Assembly: GCA_015494775.1 (NCBI GenBank)
Contig: WGAP01000007.1
Coordinates: forward strand, 1-9,077
From: Flavobacteriales bacterium
Lineage (GTDB): Bacteria; Bacteroidota; Bacteroidia; Flavobacteriales; Flavobacteriaceae
Length of the DNA stretch: 9,077 nucleotides
Reading direction: 5' to 3'
Both the position numbers and the translations under genes were made by a program. Position 1 is the first letter of the stretch. Each line of letters starts with the position of its first letter. Shown one piece after another: positions 1 through 6,206 of this stretch. Below the pieces are notes generated by a model. It saw nothing but the letters and a program-made list of their open reading frames with translations. It had not been told where the DNA came from and ran no database searches.

Positions 1-272
1 ACAAAGCCGATATGATGCAAGCGGAAGTCAATCAATTTGTTTTCCGGCCAACCGGTGATGTCGTGTCCGTCAATGATGACCTTGCCGCTCGTGGGACTGT
101 CCAAGCCCCCGATAATGTTGAGCAAGGTGGTTTTGCCGCTACCCGAGGGTCCCACAACGGCGGTAAATTCCCCTTGTTCGATTTCGAAGTTTATGCCGTC
201 CAATGCCCGCACTTCCAATTCGGTGTCGGGGTTGTAATACTTTTTTAAATTTTCGGTTTTGATGACTTTCAT
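1..272 (-). CDS. ABC transporter ATP-binding protein, LolD/MacB type (N-terminal part, cut by left edge)
   Basis: The first 90 codons of a minus-strand gene are visible, starting with ATG at 272-270 (MKVIKTENLKKYYN...). The Walker A motif GPSGSGKTT lies at residues 41-49. It is followed by LNIIGGLDSPTSGKV, the form typical of the LolD/MacB/FtsE branch of ABC ATPases. The window ends just before the expected Q-loop, so Walker B, the signature motif and the C-terminus are not visible. In this family the ATPase is a cytoplasmic dimer that powers two FtsX-type permeases, which it does by transmitting conformational change to the periplasm rather than by pumping through a channel. It lies downstream of two such permeases on the same strand, but a 198-bp gap separates it from them. 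It is most likely the ATPase of that complex. MacB-like efflux or another lipoprotein or lipid export role is an alternative. Confidence 0.93.
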   Translation of the reverse strand, partial: MKVIKTENLKKYYNPDTELEVRALDGINFEIEQGEFTAVVGPSGSGKTTLLNIIGGLDSPTSGKVIIDGHDITGWPENKLIDFRLHHIGF

Positions 273-470
273 TTTTCCGGTTATTTGATTTCAGATTTTA
301 ATTTTTTACCACAGAGTTTCTCAGAGTTAGGCACAGAGTCTCACAGAGTTTTTCACTGAGCGGTGTATTGAGCTTGCGGAAATGTTACATAGGGTTTTAT
401 TTCATTATTAAATTCCATTTTTCTTTTATTGATTCTGCACTTTCCACTGGAAAAACCTTCAACTTTCCAC
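273..470. other. Gap inside the ABC operon, no gene seen
   Basis: These 198 bp separate the second permease gene from the ATPase gene, whereas the other gaps in this operon are 0 to 29 bp. I see no ORF of substance, no TAnnTTTG box on the minus strand and no strong terminator. The only structure is a run of CACAGAG-like repeats (listed separately). Readthrough from the permease gene into the ATPase gene is the simplest reading. Confidence 0.6.
309..350. repeat. Iterated CACAGAGTT-like short repeat
   Basis: Four imperfect copies of a unit of about 10 bp occur in a row: CACAGAGTTT (310-319), TCAGAGTT (321-328), GCACAGAGTC (331-340) and TCACAGAGTT (341-350). Three copies share CACAGAGT and the second is reduced to CAGAGTT. 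From memory, strings of this kind (ACCACAGAGTT...) occur in intergenic DNA of many Bacteroidota; I cannot check this here. No function is assigned. Confidence 0.7.
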
Positions 471-1703
471 TCATATTTCCCTAATCGCTTCTATCGGGTT
501 GGTGGACAGGGCTTTTTTAGCCGGATAAACGGCAGCCAAAAGCGCCGTTATCAGGGTCATAGCCGTAATCATCCAATAGTAGGATGCCGGCAGTTCGGTA
601 TAGATTTTGGCACTCATCCCGAAATGTTCCAAGCCCTTGGCTACATTCAAAAAGGTCAAACCATGCCGCCCGAAATAGGCAATACTGACGTAGGACAAAT
701 ACATCCCCACGGGCGTGGCAATCAAAGCCAAAAACAAGGTTTCGAGCATAATCATCACAAACAATTTCCGCTTGTTGAACCCGATGGCAACCATGATGCC
801 CAATTCCCTTTTGCGTTCCAAAATAGCCATCAGCATCGTATTGATAATGGCAAATGACAGGGCAATCAGAATGATCGCCATGAAGATATAGGAAAAGGTC
901 GCCATCATCTCTTGGGCGTAGCCCAATTCGGGCGACACTTCGTCCCAGGTTTGCACCTGATTGCCGGGCATAAGGGCTTGCCATTCTTTCTTGACCCGGC
1001 GTGCGGACTTGATGTCTTTCAGCTTGACAACAATCTCGTGAATCAACGTATCGGGACTGTTCAGCAATTCGGTCAAATCCGATTGTTTGATAAAAACCCG
1101 CATCTTTTCGAGCATGGCATTGTTGGCCTTGTAAATGCCTTCCACCCGGAAAGCATAGGACAAAATATCCCCTTCGGTGTTTTGGAAACTGATTTTGACT
1201 TTGGAATTAAGTCTTAAATGCAATTTTTCCGCCAATGCCCGGCCGATGAGCACCGAAGGTTTTTTGAAGCGGGTAAAATAGGTGCCTTCGACCAAAGTTT
1301 GCGGAATTTCGGAAACGGTTTTTTCCCGTTCGGGCACTACGCCGATCAGCTGTATGCCGTGATTTCCTTTGGTGGTGGTGAGCATGGCTTCCAATACGGT
1401 ATGCGGCGCATAACCCTTTACCGACGGGGTTTGCCGGATGATTTGCAAGACCTTTTCGGGTTGCGCAAGGGTTTTGTCTATTTTGGGGTCTTCCTGGTAA
1501 CCCTGCCGGTGAATTTGAATGTGGGCGAGGTAATAATCGATAGCCGAACTGATACGGTTGTCGTTCATCCCGTTTATCAACGCCATAAAAAACATACTGC
1601 CCCAAAGTCCTAAAATAATGGATACGATGATGACCGAGGTGCGTAATTTATTCCGCCACAGGTTGCGCCATGCTATTTTGATGATGGTTTTCATTTCACT
1701 CAT
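471..1703 (-). CDS. FtsX-like ABC transporter permease (second permease)
   Basis: This 410-residue integral membrane protein has the MacB/LolC/FtsX layout. A short basic cytoplasmic start (AWRNLWRNKLRTS) leads into TM1 at about residues 22-44. A large periplasmic domain follows (about 45-268), then three C-terminal helices at about 270-295, 313-339 and 373-393. The loop after TM2 reads ERKRELGIMVAIGFNKRK (296-313), the conserved stretch that contacts the ATPase, and the protein ends NPIEAIREI, a typical FtsX-family tail. About 400 residues with four helices fits LolC/LolE rather than MacB, which carries a fused ATPase. The start codon abuts the TAA of the preceding permease gene (TAAATG, no spacer), which implies translational coupling. 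A second in-frame ATG three codons in (MKTIIKIAW) is an equally possible start. It probably pairs with the 1704-2939 product and the ATPase at 1-272. Confidence 0.93.
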   Translation of the reverse strand: MSEMKTIIKIAWRNLWRNKLRTSVIIVSIILGLWGSMFFMALINGMNDNRISSAIDYYLAHIQIHRQGYQEDPKIDKTLAQPEKVLQIIRQTPSVKGYAPHTVLEAMLTTTKGNHGIQLIGVVPEREKTVSEIPQTLVEGTYFTRFKKPSVLIGRALAEKLHLRLNSKVKISFQNTEGDILSYAFRVEGIYKANNAMLEKMRVFIKQSDLTELLNSPDTLIHEIVVKLKDIKSARRVKKEWQALMPGNQVQTWDEVSPELGYAQEMMATFSYIFMAIILIALSFAIINTMLMAILERKRELGIMVAIGFNKRKLFVMIMLETLFLALIATPVGMYLSYVSIAYFGRHGLTFLNVAKGLEHFGMSAKIYTELPASYYWMITAMTLITALLAAVYPAKKALSTNPIEAIREI

Positions 1704-2939
1704 TTACTTACGATGCAATGCTTTTAAGGTTTTCAACCGCCATATTTTAACGGTCGGATAAAATGCAGCTAACAAACTGATTCCGAATATAATCAACGTA
1801 TGGGTCAGGAAAATGACCGGATTAATCGAAAACGGGATTTCGGGCATAAAGCCGAATTTTTCCATCACATCGGCTTTTTCGGCAGGCAAAGGCATCGGAT
1901 GGAAATGGAAATAATAACTGATGGGATACGCCAACAGGATGCCTAAGATTACCCCGATTAAACTCAACAACACGGTTTCTATCCAAAAACTGCCGATGAT
2001 CACCCGTTTCTTGGTGCCGATGGCGGTCATAATCCCGATTTCGAAAATGCGTTCTTCGGTCATCATCAACACGGTGCTGAAAATACCGAAGCCGATAATC
2101 AGGTAGAGGATAAACACCATATACAAGCCTCCGGCGTTATCGGCTAAAATGGCTTGATGCAGTTCGGGCATCATTTCTTTCCAGGTCATCAGTTCGTAGC
2201 GGGTGGTATCGATTTCGGCAGACAATTCTGCTTTGAGCCGATCGATGTCGGTATAATCCTTGACACCGATGAGCAAATTGGTTACCAAAGGCGGCGCCGA
2301 AAGATAATCCCGCAAGGTGCGGAGGGGCATGAATACCACCAAATTGTTCAAGTCCAGGTTTTTCAGGTCGGCAATGCCCGCCACCTTGTATTTTCCGGCC
2401 GCCGACATACCGTGATAACCTTGCCCGATTAAATAAATGCTATCGCCGGGTTGCACCGAAAAATAATGCGCCAATCCCTTACCCAATATCACTTCCCGGC
2501 TGCCCGCCACGAAACTTTTTCCCGCAATCAAACGCTCCGAAACGGGTTTGAGCCGGTTTTCCTTGTTGACGTCTATTCCGTTTAGCATCACCCCTTTGGA
2601 ATATTTGCCGTAGGACAGCAGGGCATAAGTTTCCAATCGCGGCACCCGATAGGTGATTTTCGGGTTGGATTTAATGGCCGCCAACAAACTGTCATCGGGC
2701 AGGAAAGCATTTTCCAGGGTGCGGTCGTCCCAATAACCTTTGGCGTGCAACTGCATATAACCGGTATATTGACCGGCGACATTTTTGATGACAATATCGT
2801 AAGCCCCCAACTGCATCGAGCGGATAAACAAAGCCAGAAACACGGCGATAAAAACCGAAACAACGGTAATGATGCTGCGTTTTTTATTGCGAAATATGTT
2901 GCGCCAAGCTAGTTTTATGAGGAGTTTCAAACGGGTCAT
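1704..2939 (-). CDS. FtsX-like ABC transporter permease (first permease)
   Basis: This 411-residue protein has the same architecture as its downstream neighbour. It has a basic N-terminus (LAWRNIFRNKKRS), TM1 at about 21-43, a periplasmic domain of about 225 residues, and TM helices at about 270-294, 313-340 and 372-395. The coupling loop EERIFEIGIMTAIGTKKR (295-312) matches the FtsX/LolC family. The C-terminus ends LKTLKALHRK, with a weaker version of the P-x-EA-x-R tail. The two permeases are clearly diverged from each other, so a heterodimer of LolC/LolE kind is likely. The gene starts at ATG 2939, 29 bp after the LolA-like gene, and ends exactly where the next permease begins. Known members of this family act at the inner membrane and lift lipoproteins or lipophilic molecules out of the bilayer. 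The exact cargo here is unknown. Confidence 0.93.
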   Translation of the reverse strand: MTRLKLLIKLAWRNIFRNKKRSIITVVSVFIAVFLALFIRSMQLGAYDIVIKNVAGQYTGYMQLHAKGYWDDRTLENAFLPDDSLLAAIKSNPKITYRVPRLETYALLSYGKYSKGVMLNGIDVNKENRLKPVSERLIAGKSFVAGSREVILGKGLAHYFSVQPGDSIYLIGQGYHGMSAAGKYKVAGIADLKNLDLNNLVVFMPLRTLRDYLSAPPLVTNLLIGVKDYTDIDRLKAELSAEIDTTRYELMTWKEMMPELHQAILADNAGGLYMVFILYLIIGFGIFSTVLMMTEERIFEIGIMTAIGTKKRVIIGSFWIETVLLSLIGVILGILLAYPISYYFHFHPMPLPAEKADVMEKFGFMPEIPFSINPVIFLTHTLIIFGISLLAAFYPTVKIWRLKTLKALHRK

Positions 2940-2968
2940 GGTGTTTATCTGTTGATGAGCATAACAGT

Positions 2969-3712
2969 TTAAATCTTAATCCGCGTCATATAATTGGGAC
3001 TAAATAATTTATCGTCCACCGGAACGTTGAATTTCAGTTGATTGTAAATAATCACCGTTTTATGTCCGGGTTTGTCCACGGGGATAAATTCCAAGCGTGA
3101 AGGCAGTTTGTGTCCGCCGAAATTTTTGGGGTCGTAGCCCAGCATTCGATTGACCAAAAAACCGTCTTCGTCATAGAATTCCACTTTCATTTGCATATAA
3201 TCCTTTTGGTCGATCCACACCAATATTTTTCCCCAAACCACGGGCGCATCTTCTTTGGGCGTAAGTTCTATTTTCCATGTTTTCAGCCCTTGCACCGTTT
3301 CTTCGCCTATGATTTTGTGGGTGTAATCCTTGACCATGGACGATTGCTTGACCAAATCGTCGTTGGTCAAATCGGTGCCCATCCAGGATTGCAGCATCAT
3401 AGAGGGCGGCATTTTGATTTTGCGCTTGATGGACGGCATATAATTCCACATTTCGTTTTTTCTTTTCAGGAAAACGATGCCTTTTTCCTTCGCCGGATAG
3501 GTAATGACCGACACGGCGTAATCCGTGCCTTTGGACCAACTTTTCAGGCGCATTTCCCGTTGCCATTTCGGGCGGACGATACGGACGGTAATTTCGGCAT
3601 AAGAAGTTTTGCCGCGAATATTGGCATCGGATTTACGGATGATTTCCGTGGCATTTTGCGACCAAAGGGTCAAGGTTATCAGAAAAAAAGTCAAACGGAT
3701 GAGGGTTTTCAT
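2969..3712 (-). CDS. LolA-like outer-membrane lipoprotein-sorting protein, periplasmic
   Basis: This 247-residue secreted protein has a signal peptide (MKTLIRLTFFLITLTLWSQ), probably cut near residues 18-20. There is no cysteine at the cleavage site, so it should be a soluble periplasmic protein. The mature part resembles the 'outer membrane lipoprotein-sorting protein' family (LolA_like, Pfam PF17131). It has alternating short beta strands (YAEITVRIV, MWNYMPSIKRKIKMPP, KTWKIELTPK, KILVWIDQ, QMKVEFYDEDG) that fit the half-barrel fold of LolA/LolB, which binds acyl chains in a hydrophobic cavity. The stretch WNYMPSIKRKIKMPPSMM and the following SWMGTDLTNDDL, at about residues 89-119, are the parts I find most typical of this family. 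It sits directly between a TetR gene (12 bp upstream) and two FtsX permeases, which supports a role as the dedicated carrier of that ABC complex. The family assignment is from recall of sequence pattern, without a search. Confidence 0.88.
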   Translation of the reverse strand: MKTLIRLTFFLITLTLWSQNATEIIRKSDANIRGKTSYAEITVRIVRPKWQREMRLKSWSKGTDYAVSVITYPAKEKGIVFLKRKNEMWNYMPSIKRKIKMPPSMMLQSWMGTDLTNDDLVKQSSMVKDYTHKIIGEETVQGLKTWKIELTPKEDAPVVWGKILVWIDQKDYMQMKVEFYDEDGFLVNRMLGYDPKNFGGHKLPSRLEFIPVDKPGHKTVIIYNQLKFNVPVDDKLFSPNYMTRIKI

Positions 3713-3724
3713 GGTATTCGGTTT

Positions 3725-4315
3725 TTAGGAAACGAGTTCGTGGATAAATGCTTTTTTGACGGCGCTTAAATCGTAATTGTCGCCCATGACAAAATAGTGC
3801 ATGGCGATGCCGTCCAGCTGGGCGGCGATGATCCGGGCTTTGACGGACGCATCGGGAACATCCGCGGCACGCAGCATTTGTTCGATTTGCTGAAAAGTCA
3901 TGTGATACATTTGCACAAAAACCCGGTGCACTTTGGGCATATCCGCCACTTGCATCCCCAGGGACATGGACAATTTCCACATTCCGGCTTGCGCTTGCAT
4001 CACTTCGAAAAAGCGTTCGATACCGAAAGCCATCAATTCCCGGGGCGAAAGGCTTTCGGACTTTTCGGCTATGCTGTTAAAAATCATATCCATGGCTTGC
4101 TGCATGACATACTCCAACACGGTGATCAGCAAATCTTCCTTGCTTTCGAAATAATTATACATCAAACCCTTGGAGATTCCCGCCGCCCGGGCAATATCGC
4201 TGACGGACGTGCGGTGATACCCGCGTTTGGCAAAGATTTCCAAAGCATGGCGAATGATTTGTTCGCGGCGTTTTTGCTTGATGATTTCGTTGTCTTGTTT
4301 ACTGCGTGGCGACAT
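3725..4315 (-). CDS. TetR/AcrR-family transcriptional regulator
   Basis: With the ATG at 4315 this is a 196-residue protein, normal for TetR regulators. A basic N-terminal arm (KQKRREQIIRHALEIFAKRGYHRT) leads into the helix-turn-helix at about residues 36-56 (SDIARAAGISKGLMYNYF), followed by the usual SKEDLL. The C-terminal part (about 65-196) is the helical ligand-binding and dimer domain, whose ligand cannot be inferred. An upstream in-frame TTG at 4345 would add ten residues, but it would place the operator-like palindrome inside the coding region, so the ATG is preferred. It is the first gene of the minus-strand operon, 12 bp ahead of the LolA-like gene. Family members usually repress their own operon and are released by a small hydrophobic molecule, which fits the inverted repeat at the promoter. 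Confidence 0.93.
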   Translation of the reverse strand: MSPRSKQDNEIIKQKRREQIIRHALEIFAKRGYHRTSVSDIARAAGISKGLMYNYFESKEDLLITVLEYVMQQAMDMIFNSIAEKSESLSPRELMAFGIERFFEVMQAQAGMWKLSMSLGMQVADMPKVHRVFVQMYHMTFQQIEQMLRAADVPDASVKARIIAAQLDGIAMHYFVMGDNYDLSAVKKAFIHELVS

Positions 4316-4324
4316 AAAATATTT

Positions 4325-4346
4325 TTTGACTGAACGTTCGGTCAAA
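4325..4346. promoter_or_regulatory. Probable TetR operator (inverted repeat)
   Basis: A 22-bp palindrome has the core TGACTGAACGTTCGGTCA (4327-4344) flanked by TT and AA. All positions pair symmetrically except 4331/4340 (T opposite G). The GAACGTTC centre and TGAC/GTCA arms resemble known TetR-family operators of the TGACCGnnCGGTCA kind. It lies about 10 bp upstream of the repressor ATG and immediately after the -7 box, where bound repressor would block transcription initiation. That the regulator encoded next to it is the one binding it is an inference. Confidence 0.8.
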
Positions 4347-4353
4347 GGTAAAA

Positions 4354-4361
4354 CAAATTTA
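4354..4361 (-). promoter_or_regulatory. -7 box of the tetR-ABC operon promoter
   Basis: On the minus strand positions 4361-4354 read TAAATTTG, an exact match to the Bacteroidota -7 consensus TAnnTTTG. Transcription would start near 4347-4349, at the edge of the operator palindrome, giving a leader of roughly 33 nt. A matching -33 TTTG at the preferred distance is missing; the nearest is at 4389-4386 with a 24-bp spacer. The box is convincing but the full promoter is less so. Confidence 0.55.
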
Positions 4362-4523
4362 GAAAAGGGAAAAAATTTTTTATGGCAAACAAATGCTTAT
4401 ATATTCGCCCAAATCTTGTCGTATAAAAATTTACTTCAATGTTTACAGTAGTAGAACACAATTTTTAAATCGGCGTGATTGTTCGATGTTCGTTATACGA
4501 GCGCAACTTGTCGCGCGGAAAAA
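4362..4523. other. Intergenic DNA between the repressor promoter and the hairpin cluster
   Basis: The part next to the promoter is AT-rich. No credible ORF, RNA gene or strong palindrome was recognised here, apart from the possible -33 TTTG of the tetR promoter at 4386-4389. The long plus-strand open frame from 4475 to 4894 begins with GTG, crosses repeats and is not considered a gene. Confidence 0.5.
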
Positions 4524-4673
4524 GGCCGGCGGCTGAGTGCTGCGCCGAAAGCACAGTGTATCGAAATCCCGGCCGGTCGCTTCGATACAATTTTTGCTGC
4601 GCAAAAATCACTCAGCGACCGCCAAAACAGGTGCCTGAGTGCTGCGCCGAAGGTGCAGTGTATCGAAGGCACC
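4524..4673. repeat. Cluster of three related hairpin units (palindromic intergenic repeat)
   Basis: Three units share one plan: an outer stem, conserved TGAGTG, an inner hairpin, conserved TGTATCGAA, and the closing outer stem. Unit A (4524-4574, plus) and unit C (4630-4673, plus) match at 30 of 33 bases in the core. Unit B (4575-4620) is the same plan on the minus strand. The outer stems differ but pair within each unit: GGCCGG/CCGGCC in A, GGTCGC/GCGACC in B, GGTGCC/GGCACC in C. The inner hairpins also differ: CTGCGCC/GGTGCAG around GAA in C (with one G-T pair), ATTTTTGC/GCAAAAAT around GCA in B, and an imperfect version in A. This resembles REP/BIME-type mobile palindromes or a structured RNA or ssDNA motif. 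No transposase is present in the window. Confidence 0.8.
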
Positions 4674-4737
4674 GGTCATTTATTCCGGTTGCTACGATAA
4701 TAATCAACTCAAAATTTAAAACTCAGAACTCAAAACT

Positions 4738-5014
4738 AAATCTGCGCCAGGGATGGGAGCGATATGAGCCGCCGGCGGTGCCGATGGTTTTCCGCCCGGC
4801 GGAGGCGCCCGGAGGAAGCCCCACGCACGGGCGGGCGCGGGCGCGCGGCACGCGCGCCCGCGCAAAACCACGGCATCCGCCAAGGCGAATATAAGCGGAC
4901 AGCCCGGTCGGCGCCGCGTGAGTGACGGCAGGCGGGAGGGCGCTCCGTCGTCCCGAAGCGCCTGCCGGTGTGCCGCAAGCACCACGAACGCGTGCGGCGG
5001 GGCGCCCGAAAAAA
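4738..5014 (+). repeat. GC-rich structured intergenic element, copy 1
   Basis: This is a strikingly GC-rich block between AT-rich flanks, without a credible gene. It shares four short blocks, in the same order, with the inverted copy at 8712-8891: AAATCTGCGCCAGGGATGG... (4738-4761, 22 of 24 identical), AGGAAGCC (4813-4820), AGCGGACAGCCCG (4894-4906) and GGGGCGCCC (4999-5007). The spacers between blocks differ in length and sequence but contain strong hairpins. One is a perfect 13-bp stem with a GCA loop (4835-4847 with 4851-4863). Another is CGGCAGGC/GCCTGCCG (4926-4933 with 4960-4967). The pattern fits a structured RNA or a dispersed repeat. I recall similar CGCCAGGGAT...GCGGA-AGCCCG sequences in flavobacterial intergenic DNA, and a published Flavo-1 RNA motif, but cannot confirm that they are the same. 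Confidence 0.7.
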
Positions 5015-5024
5015 CAAAAAAATT

Positions 5025-5053
5025 TTTGATAACCGGAAAAATGGTTACATTTG
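5025..5053 (+). promoter_or_regulatory. Bacteroidota-type promoter of the Omp28-like gene pair
   Basis: TTTG at 5025-5028 and TACATTTG at 5046-5053 are separated by 17 bp. The -7 box matches TAnnTTTG exactly and the spacing is close to the phylum's usual 19 bp. Transcription should start near 5058-5062, leaving a leader of only about 12 nt before the ATG at 5073. The -33 element begins just after the GC-rich element ends. Confidence 0.72.
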
Positions 5054-5072
5054 AAACATCAAAATTCAAGCA

Positions 5073-6194
5073 ATGATGAAAAAAATCCTTTTTTTAACCG
5101 CCTTTTCCTTATTATTCTTGGCCGGCAAATGTAAAAAAGACAAGCCCCAAGATGACAATCCGCAAGAAGAACAATTGGCCGACGCTTCGTTGAACGCCGT
5201 AAAAATCCCCAGTTTGACCGTTCAGGGTCAGAGCGTTGTGGTCAAGGGCGTTATCCAAAACTTCGGTGATGCGGCCATCACTTCCATGGATATTGTTTGG
5301 CAAGCCGACAACGGTGCCGAACACACGATGTCGCTCACCGGATTGAACATTGACAAAATGGGGACTTACAATTTCCAACATTCCGACCCTTACCAAGCCA
5401 CCACGGGCCAACACACCATTACCGTTACCATCAAAAACGTTAACGGCAAAGAACACGACAAGGTGGACGGCAACAACGTACGCAACGCTTCCATTACGGT
5501 GGCATCGCAAGGCGTTACCCGCCGGGCGTTGTACGAAGAATTCACCAGTTCCACTTGCAGCCCTTGTGCCACGTTTAACGGAAATTACTTTACTTCGACC
5601 TATCTTAATTCCAATCGTGCCAACATTGCCGTGGTTAAGTATCAAATGAACTGGCCCGGCAACGGCGACCCTTACTACACCGCCGAAGGCGGAACCCGCC
5701 GTCAGTATTACGGTGTAAACGGCGTACCCACGCTCTTTTTGGACGGCACCGAAGGAACCCACTTTAACCAAGCCCAACTCCAAGGCGATTTGGATGCCGA
5801 ACTGCAAGTGCCCGGCGTGGTGGACTTGCAGGCCTACTACACCATTGACGCCAACAACAACGTGAAGGTAAAAGTCATCGGAACGCCTTATTTGAGCGGA
5901 AACTTTACCTTGCAGGTGGCCGTGGTGGAACAAACCACTACGGGTAATGCCAGTTCCAACGGCGAAACCGAATTTCACAACGTAATGATGAAAATGGTTC
6001 CCGACGCCAACGGTACGGCCCTAAACTGCACCGACGGCACCGCCTTTACCGAACGTGTCCAAGCATCGCTCGACGGTACCCATATCGAAGAAATGAACGA
6101 CTTGCAAGTGATTGTGTTTGTGCAAGACGACAACTCCAAAGCCGTACTCCAAGCGGCCATTGCTACCGAAGATGCCAGTCAAATCGATTTTTAA
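5073..6194 (+). CDS. Omp28-related lipoprotein with thioredoxin-like CxxC domain
   Basis: This is a 373-residue envelope protein. The N-terminus (MMKKILFLTAFSLLFLAGKC) is a hydrophobic signal ending in a cysteine at residue 20, followed by KKDKPQDDNPQEEQ. This looks like a Bacteroidota lipoprotein start, although the Lys just before the Cys is not standard for a lipobox. Residues of about 38-145 form an Ig-like domain of CARDB type (NAVKIPSLTVQGQSVVVKG... to NNVRNASITVAS). From about residue 150 comes the Omp28-type domain. EEFTSSTCSPCATFNG contains C162-S-P-C165, and GVNGVPTLFLDGTEG contains V218-P219 at the place of the thioredoxin cis-proline. A C-terminal beta-rich part follows (ETEFHNVMMKMVPDANG). 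A redox role in the envelope is possible but unproven; family members were first noted as outer-membrane proteins. ATG 5076 is an equally good start. It is the first gene of a two-gene unit, 12 bp from the next gene. Confidence 0.88.
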   Translation: MMKKILFLTAFSLLFLAGKCKKDKPQDDNPQEEQLADASLNAVKIPSLTVQGQSVVVKGVIQNFGDAAITSMDIVWQADNGAEHTMSLTGLNIDKMGTYNFQHSDPYQATTGQHTITVTIKNVNGKEHDKVDGNNVRNASITVASQGVTRRALYEEFTSSTCSPCATFNGNYFTSTYLNSNRANIAVVKYQMNWPGNGDPYYTAEGGTRRQYYGVNGVPTLFLDGTEGTHFNQAQLQGDLDAELQVPGVVDLQAYYTIDANNNVKVKVIGTPYLSGNFTLQVAVVEQTTTGNASSNGETEFHNVMMKMVPDANGTALNCTDGTAFTERVQASLDGTHIEEMNDLQVIVFVQDDNSKAVLQAAIATEDASQIDF

Positions 6195-6206
6195 AACGCC
6201 TGAAAG

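Noticed and set aside
3725..4345. Longer TetR protein starting at TTG 4345
   Set aside because: It would make the operator palindrome coding. The ATG at 4315 gives the usual TetR length and start.
4524..4673. CRISPR array
   Set aside because: There are only three units, one of them inverted, with paired stems and no spacers of uniform length. It fits a palindromic repeat family.
4475..4894. Open frame of 139 codons on the plus strand
   Set aside because: It starts at GTG and crosses the hairpin units and the GC-rich element. It has low-complexity Arg/Pro-rich sequence at the end and no promoter or protein-like pattern.
5112..5978. 288-codon open frame on the minus strand
   Set aside because: It is a shadow of the Omp28-like gene, which has a signal sequence, CxxC motif and promoter on the plus strand.
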